NCBI GenBank assembly: GCA_027019045.1
Contig: JALUXI010000143.1
Location: 1-13,394, forward strand
Origin: Piscirickettsiaceae bacterium
Lineage (GTDB): Bacteria > Pseudomonadota > Gammaproteobacteria > Thiomicrospirales > Thiomicrospiraceae
Direction: 5' to 3'
Length of the DNA: 13,394 nt
The notes below the pieces were generated by a model that ran no database searches, was not told the origin of the DNA, and saw only the letters and a list, made by a program, of their open reading frames with translations. A program made the translations under genes and the position numbers. Shown here one piece after another: positions 6,623 to 12,473 of this stretch; the first letter of the stretch is position 1; each line of letters opens with the position of its first letter.

Positions 6623-7651
6623 ATGCAAAATGCTCAAAATTCCCAGTCCTGCCCCCTTGATTCGATTGCTCGTTTTGTCATAACCTCGGGTGAACCTGCA
6701 GGCGTGGGACCTGATTTAGTCTTGGCACTCAGCCAACAAGCTTGGTCGCAACAACTGGTAATCATTGGCAATGAAGCCCTTCTAAAAGAGAGAGCCGAAC
6801 AACTCAATCTGCCAATTCAAATTCGTCCCTATGACCCAAGCCAACCTGCTCAACCCAGCCAAGCGGGTGAACTCACTCTGCTCGACCTCCCTTTAAACGC
6901 CCCCGTCACCGCTGGACATTTAAATGTGCAGAATGCAGATTATGTGATTCAGATGCTGCATCGGGCGATTGAGGGTTGTCTGCAAAACGAATTTCAAGCG
7001 ATGGTCACCGGCCCGATTCACAAAGGTATTATCAATGAAGCAGGGCTTCCCTTTAGCGGGCATACCGAACTGCTGGCAGAACGCAGTGGCGCTGAGCAGG
7101 TCGTCATGATGCTCGCCACACCAGGTTTAAGAGTCCCACTGGTCACCACCCACCTTCCCCTGCGTGAAGTGCCTGATGCAATTACTCAACCACTACTCAC
7201 TTCTGTCATTCGCACACTCCACCAAAGCCTCACTCAACAATTTGGTATTGCCCATCCCACCATTTTTGTGGCAGGCTTAAACCCTCACGCAGGTGAAGGC
7301 GGCCACATGGGGCGAGAAGAGATTGAGGTGATCGACCCTGTACTAGCACAACTCCGAGCAGAAGGCATGCACTTAATCGGCAGCCTGCCTGCCGACACCC
7401 TGTTTACCCCAAAATATATGGACAAAGCGGATGCCATTTTGGCAATGTACCATGACCAAGGTCTGCCTACACTGAAACATGTCGGCTTTGGCAAGGCGGT
7501 CAATGTCACGCTGGGTTTACCTTTTGTACGCACCTCCGTTGACCACGGCACCGCTTTAGATATTGCAGGCACAGGCAAGGCCGATGTGAATAGCTTTCTC
7601 TATGCCATAGAAGTGGCACAACAGATGACCGTTGGAGGCACAGCACAATGA
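6623..7651 (+). CDS. pdxA: PdxA, 4-hydroxythreonine-4-phosphate dehydrogenase
   Basis: This 342-residue enzyme carries GEPAGVGPD (23-31), VTGPIHKG (128-135), GHTE (146-149), GLNPHAGEGGHMG (218-230), MYHDQG (275-280) and NVTLGLPFVRTSVDHGTALDIAG. The metal-binding histidines expected from E. coli PdxA (166, 211, 266) correspond to H177 (THLPL), H222 (NPHAGE) and H277 (YHDQG), a constant offset of 11. It oxidises 4-phosphohydroxy-L-threonine with NAD(P)+ in the DXP-dependent pyridoxal phosphate pathway. The offset of 11 reflects an N-terminal extension (MQNAQNSQSCPLDS). Its DNA contains a copy of the CCCAGTCCTGC-core repeat at 6633-6652. The ATG directly abuts the surA stop, and the 3' end overlaps rsmA by 4 bases (ATGA). 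Confidence 0.96.
   Translation: MQNAQNSQSCPLDSIARFVITSGEPAGVGPDLVLALSQQAWSQQLVIIGNEALLKERAEQLNLPIQIRPYDPSQPAQPSQAGELTLLDLPLNAPVTAGHLNVQNADYVIQMLHRAIEGCLQNEFQAMVTGPIHKGIINEAGLPFSGHTELLAERSGAEQVVMMLATPGLRVPLVTTHLPLREVPDAITQPLLTSVIRTLHQSLTQQFGIAHPTIFVAGLNPHAGEGGHMGREEIEVIDPVLAQLRAEGMHLIGSLPADTLFTPKYMDKADAILAMYHDQGLPTLKHVGFGKAVNVTLGLPFVRTSVDHGTALDIAGTGKADVNSFLYAIEVAQQMTVGGTAQ
6633..6652 (+). repeat. Short dispersed motif (CCCAGTCCTGC core), copy in pdxA
   Basis: CTCAAAATTCCCAGTCCTGC differs at one base from the copy in amgK (2358-2377). It encodes residues of the N-terminal extension that E. coli PdxA lacks, upstream of the conserved RFVITSGEPAG. Confidence 0.75.
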
Positions 7652-8451
7652 GCCATCAACATAAAAAACGCTTTGGACAGAACTTCCTCAATAACCAACA
7701 GATTATCGACTGCATTGTACGAGCCATTCATCCCAAGCCCACCGATCACATGGTGGAAATCGGACCAGGTGAAGCCGCTCTGACCGCACCCTTACTCAAG
7801 CAGGTTCGTAAACTCGATATTATAGAAATCGACAATGACCTGATTGCTCCTTTAACCCAAAAGTTCGGCCACCTTCCCGCCTTTCATTTACATCATACCG
7901 ATGCCCTGTCGTTTGATTACGCCAGCTTGCTAGAGGCTCCTAATGAAAAAGTACGCGTGGTCGGCAATCTGCCCTACAATATTTCCAGCCCGCTGATTTT
8001 TCATCTACTCACCTATGCTGAACGGATTCAGGATATGCACTTTATGTTGCAAAAAGAGGTGGTGGATCGAATGACTGCTGAACCAGGCACCAAAACCTAT
8101 GGGCGATTAAGTGTCATGCTGCAATACCGCTGCCAAGTGCAGTTCCTGTTTAAAGTGGGACCGAAAAACTTTACCCCACCGCCCAAAGTCGATTCAGCCA
8201 TTGTCCGTCTCATTCCTTATGATACCTTGCCCTATCCTGCTGAAAACGCCGAACACTTTGCCCAACTGGTTAAAGCCGCCTTTGCCCACAAACGCAAAAC
8301 ACTGCGCAATAACCTAAAAGGCTTACTGACGGCTGAGCAGATTGAAGCCGTCGGCATTGACCCAGGCGGTCGTGCCGAACAGCTACCCGTTGCCGACTTT
8401 GTTACCCTTGCCAATGCATATACTGCCTATAAACAGCAGGAGCAAACTTAA
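7648..8451 (+). CDS. rsmA: RsmA (KsgA), 16S rRNA adenine dimethyltransferase
   Basis: This 267-residue SAM-dependent methyltransferase begins KKRFGQNFL (6-14). It has the SAM-binding loop EIGPGEAALT (37-46), the acidic end of strand 2 EID (60-62), a DAL motif near 85-87 and the catalytic NLPYNIS (107-113). A C-terminal helical domain includes FAHKRKTLRNNLKG. Family knowledge: it dimethylates two adjacent adenosines (A1518 and A1519, E. coli numbering) in the 3'-terminal helix of 16S rRNA during late 30S assembly; loss gives kasugamycin resistance. Length and motifs are canonical. ATG lies in a 4-base overlap with pdxA, and its stop shares one base with the apaH start (TAATG). Confidence 0.97.
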   Translation: MSHQHKKRFGQNFLNNQQIIDCIVRAIHPKPTDHMVEIGPGEAALTAPLLKQVRKLDIIEIDNDLIAPLTQKFGHLPAFHLHHTDALSFDYASLLEAPNEKVRVVGNLPYNISSPLIFHLLTYAERIQDMHFMLQKEVVDRMTAEPGTKTYGRLSVMLQYRCQVQFLFKVGPKNFTPPPKVDSAIVRLIPYDTLPYPAENAEHFAQLVKAAFAHKRKTLRNNLKGLLTAEQIEAVGIDPGGRAEQLPVADFVTLANAYTAYKQQEQT

Positions 8452-9335
8452 TGGCGACTTACTTAATCGGCGACCTGCAAGGCTGTTTTGATCCATTGCA
8501 ACAGCTGCTCGAACAACTCGATTATGACGAGGAGAAAGACCAGCTCTGGTTTGCGGGTGATATTGTGAATCGAGGCCCCCAGTCACTTGAGTGTTTGCGT
8601 TTTGTCAAACAGACCGTTGAAGCGGGAAAAGGCAAAATGGTGCTAGGCAATCATGATTTCCATCTGCTTGCCACCTATGCAGGCTTTCACCGCTTTCACT
8701 CCAAATCCGACACACTCGATCAAGTCCTAGAAGCCCCCGACTGTGATAAACTGGTCGATTGGCTGAGACAACAGCCCTTGATGGTAACCCATGAACTGCT
8801 ACACGCAGTGATGGTGCATGCAGGCATCCCGCCTCAATGGAGCATTACCCAAGCCCAAAACTATGCCAAAGAGGTGGAAAAAGCACTGCATAAAGACGAT
8901 TGGCAAATCTATGTTAAAAATGAACTCTGGGGCAGTGAACCTCGCACTTGGTCGGACACCCTACAAGGCTACGATCGCTTACGGTATATCGTCAATGCCT
9001 TTGTCAGAATGCGTTACTGCGATGCCCAAGGCACCTTAGACTTTGAACTCAAATCCAGCCCAGACAGTGAAACGGCTCAACAAAGCCCTTACAAACCTTG
9101 GTTTGTCTTTCCCAACCGTAAAAACAAAGATTATGAAATCTTCTTTGGACACTGGTCAACCCTCGGGGCGGTTGATGCCTATCATGTGCATGCACTGGAT
9201 ACAGGGTGCCTCTGGGGCGGACAACTGACCGCCTACCAACTTGAAACCCAACAGCGACACACCGTAAAATGCCAAGCTTATAAAAAACCCAAAAAAGCTC
9301 AAAAAAACAAAAAAGAAAAATTAAAGAAGAAATAG
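8451..9335 (+). CDS. apaH: ApaH, symmetrical diadenosine tetraphosphatase
   Basis: This 294-residue metallophosphatase of the PPP superfamily has GDLQG (7-11), GDIVNRGP (36-43), GNHD (66-69), VHAG (122-125), the ApaH-typical VNAFVRMRYC (181-190), FGHW (232-235) and LDTGCLWGG (249-257). It splits Ap4A into two ADP and lowers stress alarmone levels; in E. coli it also removes Np4 caps from RNA. GDLQG in place of the E. coli GDVHG is, from memory, also found in Pseudomonas, so I do not read it as inactivating. The last 17 or so residues are strongly lysine-rich (KKPKKAQKNKKEKLKKK), absent from E. coli ApaH and encoded by A6-A7 tracts. E. coli has apaG between rsmA and apaH; here the two genes overlap by one base, so apaG is missing. 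Confidence 0.96.
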   Translation: MATYLIGDLQGCFDPLQQLLEQLDYDEEKDQLWFAGDIVNRGPQSLECLRFVKQTVEAGKGKMVLGNHDFHLLATYAGFHRFHSKSDTLDQVLEAPDCDKLVDWLRQQPLMVTHELLHAVMVHAGIPPQWSITQAQNYAKEVEKALHKDDWQIYVKNELWGSEPRTWSDTLQGYDRLRYIVNAFVRMRYCDAQGTLDFELKSSPDSETAQQSPYKPWFVFPNRKNKDYEIFFGHWSTLGAVDAYHVHALDTGCLWGGQLTAYQLETQQRHTVKCQAYKKPKKAQKNKKEKLKKK

Positions 9336-9338
9336 TCT

Positions 9339-9947
9339 ATGAGTGATACGCCTGAAGCCATCCAAATGGAACTGACAGAGGAAGAAAAACAGAAAGCCAA
9401 AAACCTGATTCCTTCTGCCGAGGAGATGTTAGAGCGGCTTTATGCAGTGGATATTGAAGCGTTTGACTTAAAAACCGTAACCTTAGAAATGATGGGCAAT
9501 AAAGCTTGGATATTCGTTTCCATTCTGCCTATTTCAGCGATTCTACTCGCACTCTTTACCTTTCTTGGGAGCTACTTCAGCGGTCACATCATTATCAGCT
9601 TTATCTTCTCCGCCATGCTAGTCTACACCTTTGGGCTGGTCATGGGACATTATGAGCGCCACTATAAACAGCTCGCCTTTGCCGAAATCATGCGTCGCAT
9701 TGCCGAAACCGAGGGCGAATTTGGACTGCTGATTCACTTTAAAGATTTCCTACCGCCTAAATATCGATACCTGATTCACTGCCTAAAAAAAGGCGTTTAC
9801 ACCTATATCAAACAGTACCAAAACGCCATTCTGCTACTCCAAACCAAGCTTGATCCAGATAAATTTACCCGCATCTGGTATCTGAAATATCCAGACATTG
9901 CCCCTGAAGAGCAGAAAGAAGAGGGGGAAGACGAAGAGATAAGCTAA
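9339..9947 (+). CDS. Unknown membrane protein with two transmembrane helices
   Basis: I do not recognise this 202-residue protein. It has an acidic, probably helical N-terminal region (1-55), two hydrophobic helices (about 57-78 and 83-104) joined by a short GSYFSGH turn, and a soluble region (about 105-190). That region is rich in aromatic and basic residues (YERHYKQ, KYRYLIHCLKK, YTYIKQYQNA, FTRIWYLKYPD). The tail is very acidic (EEQKEEGEDEE). A helical hairpin with both termini in the cytoplasm fits the charge distribution. It starts 3 bases after apaH and is the last gene of the operon, so it is almost surely cotranscribed. Its Shine-Dalgarno is weak and lies in the A-rich apaH tail. Reading-frame quality and codon use match its neighbours, so it is a real gene; function is unknown, and an envelope role is only suggested by lptD and surA upstream. 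Confidence 0.8.
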   Translation: MSDTPEAIQMELTEEEKQKAKNLIPSAEEMLERLYAVDIEAFDLKTVTLEMMGNKAWIFVSILPISAILLALFTFLGSYFSGHIIISFIFSAMLVYTFGLVMGHYERHYKQLAFAEIMRRIAETEGEFGLLIHFKDFLPPKYRYLIHCLKKGVYTYIKQYQNAILLLQTKLDPDKFTRIWYLKYPDIAPEEQKEEGEDEEIS

Positions 9948-9954
9948 TCTCTTC
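9933..9954. terminator. Hairpin across the operon's last stop codon, possible weak terminator
   Basis: GAAGAGAT (9933-9940) and ATCTCTTC (9947-9954) form a perfect 8-base stem around a 6-base loop. The TAA stop (9945-9947) lies within it. No U tract follows on either strand, so it is not a textbook intrinsic terminator. It could mark the end of the operon, or protect mRNA 3' ends between two convergent genes. Confidence 0.35.
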
Positions 9955-9971
9955 TGTTCATCTCTGCTGGC

Positions 9972-10019
9972 TTACCCTTTTGTTTACCCTTTTGTTTACC
10001 CTTTTATTTACCCTTTATT
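9972..10019. repeat. Four tandem 12-base units overlapping the 3' end of bolA
   Basis: The unit TTACCCTTTTGT occurs twice exactly (9972-9983, 9984-9995) and twice with changes near its end (9996-10007 ending AT, 10008-10019 ending in TTATT). The last unit holds the bolA stop codon and its final codons. Since 12 is a multiple of three, each unit places an in-frame TAA on the minus strand. Confidence 0.9.
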
Positions 10020-10313
10020 CACGCCCGCACACTTAGGCGAAGCAGGCGCCTGCTCCACCGCCTGCCATTCATCAGGCGTATAGGTATGCAATCCCAATGC
10101 ATGAAACTGCTGCATCAACTCCCCTAAAGCTCGATAAACTGCCTGCTGGCGTTTGACCTTAGACAAGCCATCAAACTGACTAGAAACCAGCACGACCTTA
10201 AAATGACTCTCAGTCGCAGGCCCCGCATGCATATGGCTCTCATTTTCCACCAGTAGTTCTTCTGGCTGAAAATTGTCTTGTAAAATTTGTTCGATTTGCT
10301 GATGTATGCTCAC
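10008..10313 (-). CDS. bolA: BolA family protein
   Basis: This 101-residue protein matches E. coli BolA along its length: an N-terminal helix IHQQIEQILQDNFQPEELLVENES, the HMHAGPATESHFKVVLVSSQFDG core, KVKRQQAVYRAL, HALGLHTYTPDEW and a C-terminal ASPKCAG like the E. coli ASPPCRGAG. Family knowledge: BolA proteins pair with monothiol glutaredoxins (Grx4) and help in Fe-S handling, and E. coli BolA also acts as a stress-linked transcription regulator. The divergent 2Fe-2S ferredoxin fits an iron-sulfur context, though that is inference. An in-frame TGA lies just upstream, so the start must be GTG at 10313; AAGGA sits about 11 bases before it, a rather long spacing. The stop is the first of four in-frame stops in a 12-base tandem repeat. 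Confidence 0.93.
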   Translation of the reverse strand: MSIHQQIEQILQDNFQPEELLVENESHMHAGPATESHFKVVLVSSQFDGLSKVKRQQAVYRALGELMQQFHALGLHTYTPDEWQAVEQAPASPKCAGVNKG

Positions 10314-10338
10314 TTTTCACTGTTTCCTTTTGCTAGAA

Positions 10339-10489
10339 TGAGCGCTTTGCATGAGTGAGTCATGAGATAAAAGAGGTAAAATTGCTCGAATCGAGACGAA
10401 AAACGGATAGCCAGTGCCAAGTTTTTCAATGAAGAATTAGAGAATTTTAGCCTTGTTTATCCGCGTAGCCACCTCATGCAATACGCTCA
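10339..10489. repeat. 151-base imperfect palindrome in the bolA/ferredoxin divergent region
   Basis: The ends are a 17-base inverted repeat with 15 matches: TGAGCGCTTTGCATGAG (10339-10355) against CTCATGCAATACGCTCA (10473-10489). Further pairs continue inward in register: GATAAA with TTTATC (10366-10371, 10456-10461), AGG with CCT, TAAAATT with AATTTTA (10377-10383, 10443-10449) and GAAAAAC with GTTTTTC (10398-10404, 10421-10427). All share one symmetry centre near 10413, so the whole region can fold as one long hairpin. GAA flanks both ends, a possible 3-base target duplication. It lies between two divergent genes and must coexist with their promoters. It resembles a MITE or a structured RNA and shares no obvious sequence with copies A and B. 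Confidence 0.75.
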
Positions 10490-10528
10490 GAATAAATAGT
10501 TTTTTAAATCAATCAAGGAGAACCCTCT

Positions 10529-10780
10529 ATGGCAAAAATTACGGTATTAGGGCAAGGCGAATGTGAGTTTGATGGACAATTTTCAATGCTCGAAGCATTG
10601 GATGAATGCGGCTTTGATATGCCTTATAGCTGCCGAGGCGGAAGTTGTGGTGCCTGTGCGGTACGACTCGTATCTGGCGAAGTAGAAAAAATCCAAGACA
10701 CCGCTTACGAAACCCAACCTGGCGAAATCCTCACCTGCAGCACCATCCCACTCACCGATGTCACCATCGAATTGATCTAA
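10529..10780 (+). CDS. Plant-type [2Fe-2S] ferredoxin
   Basis: This 83-residue protein consists of a single beta-grasp ferredoxin domain. The cluster ligands are C35, C40 and C43 in SCRGGSCGAC (CX4CX2C) and C70 in LTCST. MPYSCRGGSCGAC and GEILTCS are diagnostic of the plant/cyanobacterial-type family and differ from the longer adrenodoxin-like Isc ferredoxin. It is a small acidic cytoplasmic electron carrier; the partner is not evident from the neighbourhood. The start is fixed by a strong AAGGAG 8 bases before the ATG. It is divergent from bolA across the 151-base palindrome, and a hairpin 38 bases after its stop may end the transcript. The absence of ferredoxin reductase or isc genes nearby leaves its pathway open. 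Confidence 0.92.
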   Translation: MAKITVLGQGECEFDGQFSMLEALDECGFDMPYSCRGGSCGACAVRLVSGEVEKIQDTAYETQPGEILTCSTIPLTDVTIELI

Positions 10781-10817
10781 ACACAACAACCTTTGAAAGC
10801 GAAAAGCGCCAAAAAAC

Positions 10818-10870
10818 CTAAAATCCCCAGTCCTGCATGACTTAACTGCTTGCAGGACTGGGGATTTTAG
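10818..10870. terminator. Perfect 20-base-arm hairpin built from two inverted copies of the dispersed motif
   Basis: CTAAAATCCCCAGTCCTGCA (10818-10837) pairs perfectly with 10851-10870 around a 13-base loop. The ferredoxin stop is 38 bases upstream, so this is a plausible transcription end. The distal GGGGATTTTAG offers only a four-base U tract, so intrinsic termination may be weak, but the structure reads almost the same on both strands and could serve both converging transcripts. The arm is the same sequence found singly in amgK (17 of 17 bases) and pdxA (16 of 17). Confidence 0.7.
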
Positions 10871-10911
10871 AAAAATAGCTGGAAAAGTGTTTTAAAACCT
10901 CTAAAACTTTC

Positions 10912-11031
10912 GTCACTGCTCAGATTACCTCTGAAATTCGTCAATTCAAGGCGGAAAATGTTCATTCCGTAAATGACCATTTTCCAACGCAGAAGTGTCG
11001 GATTTCAGGGGTAGGTGAGCTGAGGAGTGAC
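10912..11031. repeat. Dispersed palindromic element, copy B
   Basis: The termini GTCACTGCTCAG (10912-10923) and CTGAGGAGTGAC (11020-11031) are inverted with 11 of 12 matches. Further pairs are CCTCTGAAAT (10928-10937) with ATTTCAGGGG (11002-11011) and an inner 14-base pair with 13 matches (10953-10966, 10972-10985) around a 5-base loop. The symmetry centre is nearly constant, so the element folds as one long hairpin of about 120 bases. It matches copy A (805-903) in both flanks and in the same orientation. It lies 5 bases beyond the gatB stop codon, so it could form the 3' end of the gat transcript. Bases 10781-11036 hold no gene. Confidence 0.8.
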
Positions 11032-11036
11032 AAATT

Positions 11037-12473
11037 TTAGCCTTTGAGTTTGGCTTTTAACAACTCATTCACTTGTGCAGGGTTAGCTTGACCTTTGGAG
11101 GCTTTCATCACCTGCCCGACAAAGTAGCCAAACAACTTCTCTTGCCCATTGCGATAGGCTTCAACCTGCTGGGCATTATTTGCCAAGACTTCATCCACCA
11201 TTGCTTCAATCGCACCGCTATCGGTAATCTGCTTCAAGCCTTTGGCTTCAATAATCTCATCGGCACTGCCTTCACCTTGCCAAATTGCTTCAAAGACCTG
11301 TTTCGCCAATTTGCCTGAAAGCGTGTTATCCACCAATCGCTGGAGCAGCTCTCCCAACTGTTGCGGTGAAACTGGACTTTGTGCCACTTCTAGCTCCGCT
11401 TGGTTCAAGGCTTTAGACAACTCACCCATCACCCAGTTGGCACAGAGCTTGGCGTGTTCTTTACCCACACAGCTGACTACCGCTTCAAAATAGTCACCCA
11501 TAGGACGAGAAGCCGCTAAGAATTCGGCATCATAGGTAGAAAGACCATATTCGGTTTCAAATCGTCCTCGTTTCTGATCAGCCAATTCAGGCATTTCCGC
11601 CCGCACTCGTTCAATCTGTTCATCGGTGATTTTAACGGGCAGCAGGTCGGGATCAGGGAAGTAGCGGTAATCGTTCGCTTCCTCTTTGGCACGCATGGAA
11701 CGAGTCACCCCTTCATCTGCATTAAACAGACGGGTCTCCTGCACCACTTGACCACCACTTTCTAGTACCTCTATCTGACGCTCGATTTCATACTCGATGG
11801 CCTGCTCAATAAAGCGGAAGGAGTTGATATTTTTCAGCTCTGCTCGAGTTCCTAGAGGATCACCTGGACGGCGAATCGAGACATTGCTGTCCACACGGAA
11901 AGAGCCTTCTTGCATATTGCCGTCACAAATATCTAGATACTGCACCAGCTCATGAATCTTTTTCGCATAGGCCACCGCTTCCTGTGCTGAACGCATATCG
12001 GGTTCAGACACAATCTCCAATAACGGCGTGCCTGCACGGTTCAAATCAATCCCTGTCATCCCAGGCACAATATCATGCATCGATTTCCCCGCATCCTCTT
12101 CCAAATGCGCACGGGTCACTCGAATGATTTTGGTTTCGCCATCGACTTCAATCTCAACCTTGCCGCCTTTGTCCACGATAGGCAGGTCAAATTGTGAAAT
12201 CTGATAACCTTTCGGTAAGTCGGGATAAAAATAGTTTTTGCGGGCAAAGACAGAGGCTTGTCCAATTTCTGCCCCAATCGCCAAACCAAAACGAATCGCC
12301 ATATCGACCACGCCATGATTCAACACTGGCAAAGCCCCTGGCATGGCGGCATCGACGATGCTGACCTGCGTATTCGGTTCTGCACCATAAGCCGTTGAGC
12401 TACCAGAGAAAATCTTAGACTGAGTTTTTAACTGGGCATGAATTTCTAGCCCGATTACCACTTCCCAACTCAT
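11037..12473 (-). CDS. gatB: GatB, Asp-tRNA(Asn)/Glu-tRNA(Gln) amidotransferase subunit B
   Basis: This 478-residue protein has the usual GatB length and motifs. WEVVIGLEIHAQLKTQSKIFS is at the N-terminus, followed by the family signature around RKNYFYPDLPKGYQISQ, then LEEDAGKS, DLNRAGTPLLEIVSEPD and the kinase-like core ending around DYRYFPDPDLLPV. A C-terminal GatB/YqeY tail domain (about 330-476) binds the tRNA elbow. GatB activates the mischarged tRNA with ATP and receives ammonia from GatA through a tunnel. The ATG overlaps the gatA stop by 4 bases (ATGA), giving translational coupling. The stop lies 5 bases before palindromic copy B and no other terminator is seen. Presence of GatCAB implies indirect Gln-tRNA and/or Asn-tRNA synthesis. 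Confidence 0.98.
   Translation of the reverse strand: MSWEVVIGLEIHAQLKTQSKIFSGSSTAYGAEPNTQVSIVDAAMPGALPVLNHGVVDMAIRFGLAIGAEIGQASVFARKNYFYPDLPKGYQISQFDLPIVDKGGKVEIEVDGETKIIRVTRAHLEEDAGKSMHDIVPGMTGIDLNRAGTPLLEIVSEPDMRSAQEAVAYAKKIHELVQYLDICDGNMQEGSFRVDSNVSIRRPGDPLGTRAELKNINSFRFIEQAIEYEIERQIEVLESGGQVVQETRLFNADEGVTRSMRAKEEANDYRYFPDPDLLPVKITDEQIERVRAEMPELADQKRGRFETEYGLSTYDAEFLAASRPMGDYFEAVVSCVGKEHAKLCANWVMGELSKALNQAELEVAQSPVSPQQLGELLQRLVDNTLSGKLAKQVFEAIWQGEGSADEIIEAKGLKQITDSGAIEAMVDEVLANNAQQVEAYRNGQEKLFGYFVGQVMKASKGQANPAQVNELLKAKLKG

Noticed and set aside
7285..7578. Minus-strand open frame inside pdxA
   Set aside because: Shadow of a strongly conserved gene; its composition follows the third-codon bias of pdxA, with no ribosome-binding site and no recognisable domain.
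8457..8490. Catalytic loss in ApaH because GDLQG replaces GDVHG
   Set aside because: This variant occurs, as I recall, in other active ApaH groups such as Pseudomonas, and all other metal-site motifs are intact.
9972..10019. CRISPR-like or telomere-like array
   Set aside because: Units are directly adjacent 12-mers with no spacers; a simple tandem repeat.
10314..10528. Riboswitch or tRNA in the bolA/ferredoxin gap
   Set aside because: The structure is one long palindrome; no cloverleaf, no CCA-end geometry and no riboswitch core that I recognise.
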